DNA of 64,000 nt from Paramacrobiotus metropolitanus (lineage: Eukaryota > Tardigrada > Eutardigrada > Parachela > Macrobiotidae), in NCBI RefSeq assembly GCF_019649055.1, contig NW_026570388.1:1-64000 (forward strand), in the 5' to 3' direction. The position numbers were made by a program, and so were the translations under genes. Positions 32,953 to 44,967 of the stretch are shown here, in pieces. The first letter of the stretch is position 1. Each line of letters begins with the position of its first letter. The notes below the pieces were generated by a model. The model saw nothing but the letters and a program-made list of their open reading frames with translations. It searched no databases and was not told where the DNA came from.

Positions 32953-35900
32953 ATGTCTTTCAGTCGCAGTTCAATTGTAGGATGTTGCCAGCATCCGCGT
33001 GATGAACCGTGCCTGCTGCATTCACAACTGATCAGCGACACCCCAACGGTGGCCAAAGCCTACGCTAGTCTGCCGGCACCTCTCTACTTCCAGCAGAACG
33101 AAGGCCGACCCGGTAAACAGACTTCCCCCAACCTTCGTTTGACGTAGTTCTACTGGGTATGCGTTTTTTCCTCAGGAGTTTTTGCCCGCACAGCGATCCG
33201 ACACCCGAGCGTGTTCGGCCCGGTGGTGGCTGCCTTGGCAGGCCACTCCACCATCGATCAGCGCTTCGGGCTGCGCGACCGCCACGGGGGTCTGGTCGCG
33301 TTCGATCTGCAGTGCGATGATCGGTGCAACTGGATTAAATTTGTCCGACCGGTCGACGAAGATGAACAGCCGAATCTCGTGGCTTTCTGTCGGCAGGGCG
33401 CCGTGTTCCTGGCCACCACCGCCCACATTCCTCCCGGTGTGGAACTGTGCTTTGGCTATTCGCAACAGTATGCGCGGATGCTGGGCAAAGAGAACCACTC
33501 ACCGGCGACATCCTTCGCTCATGATGGTAAAGTGAGCGTTAAGGAGAGCATTCGTTATTATTTTCAGTTGGCGTTATTTTGGGTGGCTGTTTAGATTTCG
33601 TACTGGACAATGATAGCAACGCGATGGAGGACTGTGAAACGTTTAATAATAATGCAGAAAATACCGCTGCGGATTGCAGTGTCGTGGATATGGCTGCGCA
33701 TCTACCGGATAACACCAACCAGGCAGACGCGGGTCTGTAGAATTACAGATTTTAGAGTTAAATATTGTCCTCTAACGCCCTGGTCTACAGATAACGTGCC
33801 CGATGCTGAAACGGAAAGGATGAAACGAACGACAAAGCGGATAGAAAACCGGAAGTGGTCCATGGAAGAAGTGCGCTGTCTTCGGCGGTGGGTGGAAGAC
33901 CCCGACAACGCCGAGAAATGGATTAGCGCGGCGGATTCCGCTAGGCAAACCAGAAAACAATACGGCGGCACGAAAAGGATTTCAGCCAGTCCCAGTGCCG
34001 CTGCTAAGAAAACTAAGAATCCTAAGAAGAAAATGTCCCGCAATGCACACGTCGGCGTTGTCTCAGCATTGGATGCAGCAGGGAACGATCTGGCTCAAAA
34101 ATCACGCTCTCCCTCGGATTTTCAAGGACCGACGTTTACGAGTGAGGCGATTGAAGCGGGCGTTAGTGGCGACGGGACTGAGACGATGAGAGCGGATGAC
34201 ACGGCAATTTGCGACACTCCCAGCCACGCAAAATCTGCTGAACGAAAACGGGATCAGCCGTATCGTCGATGGACGGAAGCGGAAGGAACATGGCTGGTGG
34301 AGTGGCTGGACAATGTGGATAACTACGCCCGGTGGCAGAGCGCGGGAAAGATTGGAGCGTCAGCCGATTTGCGCGGCAAGAATGTGTGGAAGACCGACTT
34401 TGTGAAGGATATTGCGGCGTGCCTGGCGGAGCAGTTTGGCGGGGACGTGCGAAGCGTGAGCAGTGTTTTCTGTAAGATCGACGCGCTGGAAGATGACTGG
34501 AAGCGGGCCAATGAGTACCTGCAGCGAACGGAAGCCCGGCGGATCACGTTAGCCGAAGCGTGGCGGATGAAACGGCATTTATCTGGAGGTGAGTTTGAAA
34601 TCATACTTCCCTGGAGTTTGTATGTAATTCTTCATTTCAAACCTTTCCACAAGCTAATTGTACGTTAGTTCTGGTTCCGGCAAACCTCCTGACTTAAAAC
34701 TGATTTAGAAAAAAACGAAATTCAAGAACTTCCGGTCTTTGAAAGCACGTGCAGCCATTCCACATGGCAACGTAATACAAATTTTATCTTTAGATTGTTT
34801 AAAAATGTCCACGTTGTTCGTATTTTCCTCCCAAAATTGGTCCTCTTTGCTGTTTGCATCAAAATTTGGCTGATGAATTAGGATAAATCATTCTAAACTA
34901 CAAAAGCGTTCCTTTATACCATGCAGGACACTTTTCCTGCAAGACTGTCGCAAAAGTATCCTTTATGATCACCGGGTATGCGCGCAACCGCCGGTTGGCA
35001 AGTTGAGAGGAAAATTGAAAAGTAACTTTTGAAAAGTTTTAAAATTCACAACCTAAATTGAAACCTGGTTCGGTGGAATAAGGATCGTTTTGGTAATTTG
35101 CGTTTTTATGTAAAATTCGAAGGAGATCGGTTGATAATGAGACGTTTGGTATATCTTTGTGCCTTTTGAATTTTGTTTCCGGTAACTTCCCAGCCTAATG
35201 TCGCTCGCATAAACGATTTTCGCGCGAATGTATACAAACTATTTGGCAACATAATGTCATAAAGGACTGCAAAAAATGTTACGGGAGTGCGCGAAAGCGA
35301 AATTTTTCACCTATGGCACGGTTAGTGCACGGTAAATTTCTTCCGGCATGTGCTTTTAGTTGTACTTGTATCCACAGTATCCCACCGTATTCCGAAGCGT
35401 ATCCTTCATGTATCCCCCAAATTTTCTACATTGTTTTAGATACTGCAGTATCCTGCAGTCTGTGCATCCCAGATGTAAGTGTTATCCGGATACTCGACGG
35501 ATACAGTAAGAATACGTTAAGATACGTTGGGATACTGCAGTTACTGACGACCCTTAAACCTGCATTCAGCAGGATACATGGAGGATAGGTAAAGGATACT
35601 GTGGGATACGGTGGGATACTGGCTACATCACTTGTGCATTCTGCACGTATTACAAATGTTGTTAATGTGGTCATTCTTTTTAATTAGCGTATCCCGCAGT
35701 ATCCTTTGCGTATCCTCCATGTATCCCGTTATTATGTTTTTTTAGTGTTAGGTTTCTTAGGATTTTAACGGGGTTCATGTGGGATACATAGAGGATACTG
35801 CAGAGATACGGAGGAATACGGCAACAATCGAACAGAAGTAAAAAAACTGCAAGGATACGTGAGGGAGACGTAGAGCATACCGTGGGATACGGCGGGATAT

Positions 35901-38900
35901 TGTGGATACAAGCAAAAACACATGCATGCTTTTGCGTCAACGACTATCGTTGGAGATTCAGCGCGGAAATGCAGCATCTATCCTTGGCACGATGGACGGA
36001 GTGGATAGTTTAAATGAAGTTTTGCTGTTGTGATTAATATAGCGTGTTTATTTCTTTATTACCATAACTATGCGATGATTATTAATAAAAGCGTATCATG
36101 CATCGAAAAATTTAACGTGTACAGTCAGAGGCTACCATAAGTACGGCTGTCCGTGGGTATCTCAGCGAAGGGAGGACAGGGCGGCCAGATGAAGTCCAAA
36201 AGAATTTCCTGTTGAGGAAATTCTGAAAAATGGCGACGGAGAGGAATCGAACCGCTGGCTACCGAGTGGGATCCACGTAGCACAGCCACTGTGCCATAGC
36301 CGTTGTTGGCTGAGATCAAGATATCTGTGCTTAAGCTTGAGGCAACCAGGTAGACGGCGGATGGGGCGGCTGTCCTGAGTGCAGAGCCTTCTGCTCTGAC
36401 AGTACGAAGTCGTCCATATTTAAAAATTTTCGTTCGTGCACACAAATTTGTTACCATGTGCCGATTTCGGTAACCTTTCCCTTAAATAATTTGCCCTTTA
36501 ACCCGAGGGGAAACAGACGTTTTTTTCTGTAGACCTGGATGGTCCATACACGAGTGTCAATGCCGTTGGCGGACGTCTCCATCCAGTTCTCGATGCTGCC
36601 GCCAAAAAGACCCTCCACCATCGCATTTGGCCGTGTCAGCAGGCGGATACGGCCCGCTCCAAGACACGCACACAATGCCGGCGTGCCGGTTGTGCACTGC
36701 GCTTCCATTTTCCCATCACCAAAAGCCTCCACGCGCTACGCCATCAAAAGAGCGCGTTGCGGGCCGAGTGGGACACTAACCAGCATCCCATTATCTGTCC
36801 GGAATGTGACTACCGAGCGGTGAACTGGACATCGCTCGTGGATCACGTGGAGGAACGGCATCAATTAGGCCAACCTCGGTTGCTTCCGCACCGGAATAAA
36901 CAACCATCGAAAACCACGCGTCACAGCGAGACTTTCGTCTCGTGTCGCGAATGCAAAATCTGTGATCTGCAGTTTGTCACGCGTGCGACCCGTAACCTCC
37001 ACTGCCGGCAGCATGAGGAGACTGAAGACGATATAGAAGGAAACACCCGCCAGTGTCCGGCGTGTATGTTTTCCGCAGTCAGTTTAAAGGAACTGATTGC
37101 GCACGTCGATGAGCGGCATGTGCGGAAAGATCTGCACAAGTGTCCACGTTGCGGTCGGACGTTCGTTTCACTGGAGCGTTTGGAAAGCCACATCCAGCGG
37201 CTGCACCTCTGGTCGGATGCCGACAAGCCCTACGAGTGCCCGACATGCCATAAGCGATTCAGCAAGAAAAACGCCCATGCGCGTCATCTGAAGGTCAGCA
37301 ACTGAATTAGTACTTCATTAAACTTTATTTCGCATCAGCCGGTGCAGGCGTAATACGCCTGCGCACATTTCCACTTAATAAAATGGCAAAACGTTAAACA
37401 CTGGAAAAGTAGCCAAAATCGTTACTATCCTATTGGGTACCAAAATTCGAATACGTGCGTCATATCCGGTTGCGGAATTATGGGTGTAAGGAAATTATAA
37501 AGAGTTAATAAATGCATTCAGGTGTATCAAATTCTGCACCCCAATGCGCAAAACCATGAAGATCGTTCTTCCACCGATCCACTGTTCGAGCTATTTTTAA
37601 AATTTTTTCGAAAGAAAGGAAAAATTTTGAAATTTGAAAAAAATCATGGAAGTCTTTAATTATCCGTGTAAAAACGGTCTTCGTGCATGGCTGTGTGGGC
37701 AGTGGGCTTACTAACAGGCATGCCTTTAGTAAGTGCTATATTCCGGATACAAACTAAGTACATTTCTTTAGCTATTCAAAGAGGAAATGCCGCTTCTGTT
37801 ATGGGTACCGTGGAAAGTGCTGTTTTGTTCAAGTGTAACTGAATCTTGATATTGTTATCGCTCTATTGGAATTTGGAAATTAAAGATTAGTACCAATTAC
37901 AAAATTTTCAACAGAAACACTTACTCTATGCTATCCTGGTCAGGGATTGTTCCCATTACACATAGCAGCTTCCACCGGCCAGAAACGGACGAAAGAGTTT
38001 TTTAAGCAGCGACTATCTATCCAAATACAACTTGGAAATGCAATATGTGTGGGTTTACTTGCAAAATGAAGGAGATCGGTGTACGATAAAACTTTTGGTA
38101 CGCCTGGCGGCATTTAAATTTTCGGATTTTTATCACCTTCATAACTCCGTATTTGCCTAGTAGGCTACACAATGTCATTAAGCAATTCCAAAAAGTGTCT
38201 GGAAGAAAACGATAGTTCCCGTGGATGTAATTTTGTACACGAATTTAGTGCTAAGTACCGGGTCACTTCCCTTAATATGTATAAGGCTATTACTGATTTC
38301 GATGTTTAAAAATTCTAAGTTTTTTGTGCTTGACAGTTTCATCTTGGACGTTTCCATATGAACTGCATGTTCTGCAACGAGAAGTTCGATCAAACGAAAC
38401 TCTTGCACGCGCACGTGCTCCAGGACCATTCCACGGACGGCGTGACGGTGACATGCGGCACCTGCAACCAAAAGGTGAACATCAGCGCCGCAACGAGCTT
38501 CCGCAGTTTCCAGACGCACGTACGGCGACATGGCGAAGGGGGGCAGACGTGCACGATTTGCGGTAAAGAGTTCGCCAATTATACTTTGTGGTACAGACAC
38601 ACGAAGGAAAGTCACGGGGCCGCGCCACGCAATCTGGTCTGTGACTGCGGGAAAGCCTTCTCGTCCAAACGCAGTTTGTGCAACCATCGCCGTTTAGTGC
38701 ACAAGGAAGAAAGAGAAATCCCAGCCCATCGGCGGAAGAAATCCCAGCCCGAAGGAAGCGGACAGGGAAGTGGAGAAAAGGAAAAGAGAGCGGCGTATGT
38801 TCCTCCGCAAAAACTGAAGCACTACACGGAGTTTCCGTACTTCTGCGAGGAGTGTCGGCAGGGCTTCGTGCGCCGCGGAATGATGGCGTACCATTTCTCC

Positions 38901-38975
38901 GTGCGCCATCCGGAGCGCTCGTTGGAGGCGGTGCCGCAGTTGGTCATGTCCACGTGCACACTGCCTCTCCAGTGA
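32953..38975 (+). CDS. PR/SET-domain, trihelix/Myb-like, C2H2 zinc-finger protein (PRDM-like)
   Basis: Six exons: 32953-33112, 33176-33526, 33595-33732, 33791-34588, 36533-37293 and 38337-38975 (TGA). They total 2,847 bases with every junction in phase, about 948 residues. Residues about 40-165 form a PR/SET domain (ASLPAPLYFQ, then CNWIKFVRPVDEDEQPNLVA and HIPPGVELCFGY). Residues 238-261 and 374-460 are trihelix/Myb-like DNA-binding units (RRWTEAEGTWLVEWL; VFCKIDALEDDWKRA). From residue 500 there are eleven C2H2 fingers, one of which is completed exactly across the last exon junction. PRDM proteins act in the nucleus as sequence-specific regulators, some as histone methyltransferases. I know of no family member with trihelix units between the PR domain and the fingers. 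The first codon is uncertain, because TGTCTTTCAG at about 32966 could be an acceptor. Confidence 0.85.
35030..35310 (+). repeat. Dispersed repeat family DR, copy c
   Basis: Intronic. Blocks include CGAAGGAGATCGGTTGATAA, GAGACGTTTGGTA, ATGTATACAAACTA and GGGAGTGCGCGAAAGCGAAA. Confidence 0.6.
35340..35915. repeat. GTATCC/GGATAC box arrays in alternating orientation
   Basis: Four blocks of closely spaced GTATCC boxes alternate in strand: 35370-35425, 35565-35625 (inverted), 35690-35730, and 35780-35910 (inverted). Neighbouring blocks are partial inverted copies; CCTCCATGTATCC is matched by GGATACATGGAGG. The region lies in intron 4 of the PRDM-like gene. Confidence 0.6.
35936..36033 (+). other. 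Short open segment with the QRGNAASILGT peptide and a stop
   Basis: One frame reads RQRLSLEIQRGNAASILGTM and ends in TGA 13 codons later. It is similar to 6880-6975 and 37749-37842. It lies within intron 4 of the PRDM-like gene and is not in phase with its exons. Confidence 0.4.
36130..36440 (-). repeat. tRNA-like dispersed repeat, copy 1
   Basis: On the minus strand the centre contains an A box (TGGCACAGTGGCTGTGC) and a B box (GGTTCGATTCC) at tRNA-like distance, with a GCAC/GTGC D stem. Similar sequence continues on both sides of the tRNA-like part and matches 40020-40280. This is a SINE-like element, but the tRNA-like part lies inside rather than at the 5' end. Confidence 0.65.
37749..37842 (+). 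other. Short open segment with the QRGNAASVMGT peptide and a stop
   Basis: One frame reads KYISLAIQRGNAASVMGT and ends in TGA 11 codons later. It lies in intron 5 of the PRDM-like gene. Same family as 6880-6975 and 35936-36033. Confidence 0.4.
37990..38230 (+). repeat. Peptide-motif fragment joined to dispersed repeat DR, copy d
   Basis: A frame with FFKQRLSIQIQLGNA breaks off where DR-family blocks begin: AATGAAGGAGATCGGT, then ATAAAACTTTTGGTA and AGTTCCCGTGGATGTAA at the end. Confidence 0.5.
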
Positions 38976-39558
38976 CCGATGCAATTCTGGATAATTATCG
39001 TTCCTTCCTACAATTATTTTAGATTTCCTTTTTTATTAGTGTGTTGTTTCTTGTATTATTGCTTGTATCGTATGCGAAAGCTTTTCACCGGTTCGAATTT
39101 TTTACAACTACGCACTGGGTGACTGTAGGTCCGGTACGCCTTGAAATGTTGATTTTCAATGAAGATGGCCAATTGGTCAGATTGCACGAAAAAAAAGCAC
39201 AACTGACACCTACAATTATGTTGAAAATTTTTAACATTGCGAAAAGCCTAAACGAATAATAGTTTCAAGCAGTAACTGTAGCTTGAGGCTTGAGCTACAA
39301 CAAAAAATACCGCGTGCAGTAGAATAGGAATCGTTGTTAAAATCATCGTTAAAATGAGCAACTGCAGCAACCTGACACCGTTAAACTGAGTTATAGCCGC
39401 CGGATAGCCGTTTTCTGCGTACCCGGTGAGCACAGTGTAGTCATTCGAATTCGTTACATTAGACAACACCAAAATCCGTTAGCAGAGACCAGCTTCCCCG
39501 GAAGCAGGAGAATTAGTGCGCGAAGGAACGTGGTCGAATCAATTTCAGCCATCCGCCC

Positions 39559-42500
39559 CTAGTCACGCACCTCGGCGTTGTCAGTGCGCTGCATGCACTT
39601 CTTGGCGATGTGGCGCTGCACGGCGGCGCAGTCCATGTAGCACTGCTCGAACGGCAACTGCAGCGCGCACTCCGACCAGGTGTCGGTCGCCGAGTCATAG
39701 CACTCCGTCGGCAGGCGTCCGAGGGCGTGCGTGGTAAAGCCGCCCACCGCGTACAACTGCTCCTGCAGTCGCACCAGCCCATGTTGCGCTCGCGCCACAA
39801 TCATGGCTCCTAAGACAGCAGTACGTCCCAGTCAGGCAACGAGATTCTGATAAGAACCGGTGGTACTTACTCTTCGACTGCCACTGATTCGTCTGGACGT
39901 CGTACGCCTCCACACAGTCGATCGTCTGGTTGAAATCACCACCGATATAACCACCTAGATCGACAACATTACTGCGTTAACCGCGAATATCAATCGGCAC
40001 ACCGACAATTTACTATCACAGAGTCAGCCATAAGTCGGCTGTCCGTGGGGATCTCAGCGAGGGAGGGCGGTCAGATGAAGTCCTGTCTGTTGAGGAAATT
40101 TCGCAAAATGGCGATGGAGCGGAATCGAACCGCTGGATACCGAGTGTGATCCACGTAGCACAGCCACTGTGCCATCACCGATGTTGGCGAAGATCAACTA
40201 GATATTTGTGCTTGAGCTTGAGCCAACCAGGTAGGCGGCGGATGGGCGGCTGCTGTGTGTACAGAGGATTCTCCTCTTACATTAATGACCTACAACTCGC
40301 TGACGCCTTCATGTTTTACCCGGAAATATTTTTTACCCGACAGGCAACTCTATGATCGACAGGTTGCTGAATGAATACTTACTGAACTATCACCCTATCT
40401 GCTAAACACGGACGTTTTGCTAACGCTGTTTAGATAAACGGCACAAGAAAACATAAAAAATAACGTATAAAAACATAGGCCTGAAAAGCCTTTTTCTTGC
40501 AAGATCTGATTGTCTGATTGTTGCGATGTGGCAAACAAAATCGACAAAAGGTGGAACTTACCTGTAACGTAGATGCGACCATCGTGGCCGACGCAAGCCC
40601 GGCAATGCGAGCGCGCGGTCGGCATTGGCGCCAGCTTCTTCCACGCATCGCTGGCTGGATCGTAGCAGTACGCAGATGCGGTCGCTTGGTACGTATCGGT
40701 ACGGGACGACAACATCTTCCCACCGAACATGTACAGCCGGCCTCCACACGCCACGATCGCGCTGTTCAACCGCTTAACAGGGATTCTCGCCCGCGCGGTT
40801 AACTGGCGCTGCTCGGCGTCGTAGGCGTGTACCCGGCCGCCGCCCAACAAGTACAGCCGGTCGTCGACAGAAGTCAGGATGGCCTCCGGGACGGGAAACG
40901 TCCCCAGTTCCGTCCACTCGTTTGTGCCAGCGTCGTACACGTGCAGCTGACACGGGTCGCCGGCTTCTTCCACGTCCGCCAAGACGTAAACCCGCAAACG
41001 ACCCTCCTGCACGGCGTACACCGCCGGACCGCTCCAGCTCTTAGGCGGCGTGGCGCACCCCACGCTCCAGCGGCTGGATGTCGGCGGATCAATACGGTAG
41101 AGGGTGGCGGCGAAGCCGGACTGTTTGCCCTTACTGTACGTGTTGTAGCCCCACAGACACACCATCTCCGACACTGCAATGGACATCAGCGGCTGTTTTG
41201 GGTACACTTAACGCACGTCCTAGGATCACTAATGACATTAGCGGTTTTGGATGCTTTTTCCAGTGTTTAAATTCGATCATTTTAAGTAGGAAAATCTGCG
41301 CAGACTTATGTGAAGTGTGTACTGGATGCTGCCAAATGGCTAACCAATGGAAAATAATTAAGGCATACGGTAAGAGCTGCGGAGCGCGCGTGTGCTTTCG
41401 CCTGTCGATAAGACGGCCGCCCGCAATTGTTGACCAACAGGAGAATCGGGAAGGGAAGCCAAATAGCCGGCGGCCAGCAAAGGCACCCGAATGTGGCGCG
41501 CCATCTCCGTCACATGGGGCATTCGCGTGTCCGACGAATGTTCCAGCCAACGCAGGACAGCGTCGACCACTTGCTCTTCCTTCTCCACGTTCAGCTCATC
41601 GGAGGCGATCAGCTGACAAATCTGCCAAAAAAAAGCGCGCTTCGATTAATATCAGCCGTACAAAAAATTGAACTACTTCTGTTTCTGTTACCTCATTAGC
41701 ATCCAGGTCGAGAAATTCCGCCGCGTAGCAGAGACTGGCAAAGTGCTCCAGCGCAAAGGCTCGACAGGGCGCGGTCAAGTCCGCGAAGGGCAGCTGCTGC
41801 GCCCCGCAGTAGATGGTCAGGCAGTTGGCCAGGTCGATGTTCTCCCGCAGGAAGGCCTTGCACACCTCCACAATTTGTCCCAGCTCCAGGAAATCGGCCG
41901 CCTGCAGCAGGCCCAGTGCGTTGCTGGCGTCCACGGTGATCTCACACGAATACATGTAGTTGATCAGTCTGCAACGACAGCGTGTCAACACTCCAACAGG
42001 GCCAAAATATACGTACGGTACATCTATGATCAGGAACGACGATTTTTTTAAAACTTTTTCTTCCATGTCAAAAACACAAGCATTTCTTTCATGTAACAAC
42101 ACCATGTCAAACTTAATTTTGGGAGTGAAAACTTGACAAATGTGGAAAATGCTGTGTATTCACTATGCCCATTGCAAATGTACCACGCTCGAACCTTACA
42201 GCCTGTAGCCAGCGCAACCTCAGAACCCATACTCAGCCTTCTGCTTATTCTAAGAATGAAAAATAAGAAAACATAAGAAGACATCTAGCCTGAGATTTGA
42301 GAAGTACGAGAGCCCTACGTCAAGAAATAAAAAGCCTAGTAAAACTAAAATTTGTAGTTGCGCCGACGACAAACTAAAGTAAGATCACAATATGCACTAT
42401 ACCCTACCCCAGATTTTAAAATACAGAACACTAGCGATTCTGCTGCTTTTTAAGGTGTAGGATTTAAATGATTTTCATTAGTTGTACCCATGCAGGCTTT

Positions 42501-43016
42501 TTTGTACCATGGTACAGTTTTAATGGCAATACACCAGATTTCGAGACTTTCCGTTTCAGTGTGTGTTCTAACATGTACTGATTGGTGTACATAGTTTTTT
42601 GTTTTAAAAATGTTCTAATCAGGAGGTATGGTTTATGGTCTTTCTTACTGCTCTAAAATGTCATGGGGAATGTTGTGCAGCTGGATGGTGTCCTGCTGGG
42701 ATTCCTTCATCTGGGAGCGCAGCATGCGACGGAACCAGGGACTGCGTGCCATCAGCACGTGGCGATGACAGGCAATCCACGGAACGTCCGTCTGCGTCGG
42801 ATCCGCGGCTCCCCGCAACGACACGTCGCAGAAGTCGTGACGGGCTTCCTGCAGACCGCGGAGAAACTCCGATCCGTCCAGTCGCAGCAGCGAGGCATCG
42901 TCAGACAGTCGCTTTCGTTTACGGGACGACCGCATGTTGTTTCTCATAGTTTCGGCCATAGCTAGCGTCGTCGCCACACTCTGGCAAAACTTGTCCATCA
43001 ACACGTCCACAGCCAT
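39559..43016 (-). CDS. BTB-BACK-Kelch (KLHL-like) substrate adaptor
   Basis: Six exons on the minus strand: 43016-42649, 41968-41692, 41621-41369, 41173-40562, 39954-39871 and 39809-39559 (TAG). They total 1,845 bases, all junctions in phase, 614 residues, the normal length for this family. An N-terminal extension with a basic patch (SSRKRKR) precedes the BTB domain (about 55-165: DVSLRGAAD, CHRHVLMARSPWFRRML, LINYMYSCEI). The BACK domain follows (about 175-275: CLTIYCGAQQL, ICQLIASDELNVEKEEQVVD). Then come Kelch repeats with GG turns (LYMFGG, YVTGGYIGGD, LYAVGG and AYDVQTNQW). KLHL proteins bind Cul3 through BTB-BACK and recruit substrates through the propeller. Introns of 61-70 bases occur. 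Which KLHL ortholog this is cannot be told. Confidence 0.9.
40020..40280 (-). repeat. tRNA-like dispersed repeat, copy 2
   Basis: Better preserved than copy 1. It has an A box (TGGCACAGTGGCTGTGC) and a B box in a perfect 5-bp T stem (AGCGG/CCGCT) with TTCGATT in the loop. It lies in intron 4 of the KLHL-like gene, in the same strand sense as that gene. Confidence 0.7.
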
Positions 43017-44544
43017 TGTAGCACACACACCCCAGATAAAAACCACGGCTATCGGAGGTCACGGTTTTAACAAAAAAATACGGAAAAGATTTTGAAGAAA
43101 TCTGACAATTTTCAGGTGGGAACGATCACACAGCAGCTGGCTATCAGCAGAATATCAGTCTTAGACTCTTACCACAGTGCTGTTTCCATGTAATCCTCCC
43201 TACGGTAGGTTGGCTTTGCGATTATGGAAAAATGAACCACCGATACCGCCAACTCGAATAACAAAACCCGTATCCGGTTTTATCAACGTAGACAGAGTAT
43301 CTTTTTGTGCAGATATTGTAAAACACCTCACGTCACTTCAGCAAGTAGTAGAGTTGAACACTCCATAACAAGCCTTCCGGCTTCTACAGTGCTGAACGTC
43401 TCTTGCACATACGCTGAATTTCCTCGCAACTCTTATCCCGTGCTCGAAAAACTGGTACTGTACAGTAGAGCGTTTCTCCAACGTCCTTTCAAAAAGCACT
43501 TCAACCATTACTGTTAATTTAAACTCTCCATGCCTCCATGGTTTTAAAAGCAGAAAAAGTGAAATGAAGGGCAGAAAAAAATGAAATCATCCCGCAAATA
43601 GTCATGCTTTTTTTCTTCATTTCCGCTACGAATGCTGCGGCGTGCGGCTTCCTAGGATTGTTTTGGCGATGCCTGCAACGTTGCCATCGCGTCATGCCAG
43701 TTTCATAAGCAACGCTTCAACCTTTTTCAAATTGTTTGTTTACTTTGATACTGCAAGGGTTGTTGTCGTGCAAATTTCGCCCGTGTTTTGAACATGCAAA
43801 AATTCCTTAGGCAGGAAATACTGCTAGCCTTTTGACTTTGCCGTTCAAAGGTCATAAACGGACTGTAAATAGCAAAATACGCAAAATCGGCAGTTACCGT
43901 GTTTTTGGATGCCAGTTGATGACTGTGCAACGGCATCATAAATCGGAACAGCAATTCCACTTCGAAGGCCAAGGTCTGTAAAGTGCTTACCATACCACAC
44001 CTTGTTTCATTAGCAGATGACGTAATCTGGAAACTTATCTTTTGGTCAAAACAGTTGTCAAAAAAACGGTCAAAACAGTTGTTATCGCATACCTGAGAAT
44101 CTGAGATGATGATAACAATGCAATGCTTAATAATCCATACAATAATAAAATAATTATAATACAATAATAATTCATACATGAGATGATGATAATAATTCAA
44201 TAATAATAATAAAAATAATAATAATATAATCATCAATAAGAATTTAATAATAATGATTGTGTGTATCGCCATTGGTAAAGAGCGCGTATTCCGATACGTG
44301 CACGACGGTGCCGTTGTAAGAAGATTAGCGCAGTTGACGCAATACGCGGCGAGAAAAAGCTAATGCGACATTCGCCAGGATCCCAGGCGCTTTTTCAGTT
44401 CCATGTAAACGTAGCCATAGCTCCCGGTGGCAGTAAATACACTTCAAAGTGTAATGGCTTTTGTTCCCGTGCACCGCGCAGTACTGTCGGCTAGAGCGAC
44501 TTGTGGACTGGTAGCGCGACTATTAGCGTTTGTCTACATTTCTA
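43017..44544. other. Intergenic; ATA/ATG-rich low-complexity block
   Basis: Upstream of the KLHL-like gene. 44105-44260 is a run of TAATAATAAT-type trinucleotides that yields a false hydrophobic frame. No gene is supported. Confidence 0.5.
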
Positions 44545-44967
44545 ATAAGGCCTGCGCTGAAAGTCTGAATCTGATTCTGATTTTGAATGCTAAAAGTCTG
44601 AGTCTGAATGCTGAAACTCTGATTCTGATTACTGGAATTCTGGATCTGAATACTGAAATTCTGAATATGAATAAGAAGGCTCGGAACCTAGCCGGTGATG
44701 ACCAAAGTCTCTGTAATAAAATCATAACAATATTATTAACTGAAGCATGCGAGCGAGTCTACAGCGTACATGGATATAAATGAACTACTATTAAAAAAGT
44801 AATACTATTATGAAATAAACTACTACTATTAAAAAATAAACTAAACTACTATTATAAAGCTGTAATTCAGACTATCCAGCAGCGATAAACATAAGAAACA
44901 ATAAAAACGGCGGCAGCAACTCTGTAGAAGTACTCTGTACATACGAGTATTTGTGCTGCAGATCTTA
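44545..44967 (+). repeat. CTGAAT/CTGATT minisatellite repeat, copy 3
   Basis: The array at 44549-44670 is followed by the same flank as copies 1 and 2 (AGGCTCGGAACCTAGCCGG) and ends in GCTGCAGATCTTA, where the foldback element begins. Confidence 0.8.

Noticed and set aside
36130-36440. Functional tRNA gene on the minus strand
   Set aside because: A and B boxes are present, but the anticodon arm does not pair and the acceptor stem is imperfect. The same degenerate unit recurs at 40020-40280 as a dispersed repeat.
43727-44272. 181-codon minus frame with a hydrophobic Leu/Ile N-terminus that looks like a membrane protein
   Set aside because: The hydrophobic part is a translated TAATAAT microsatellite. 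The rest has no family resemblance.
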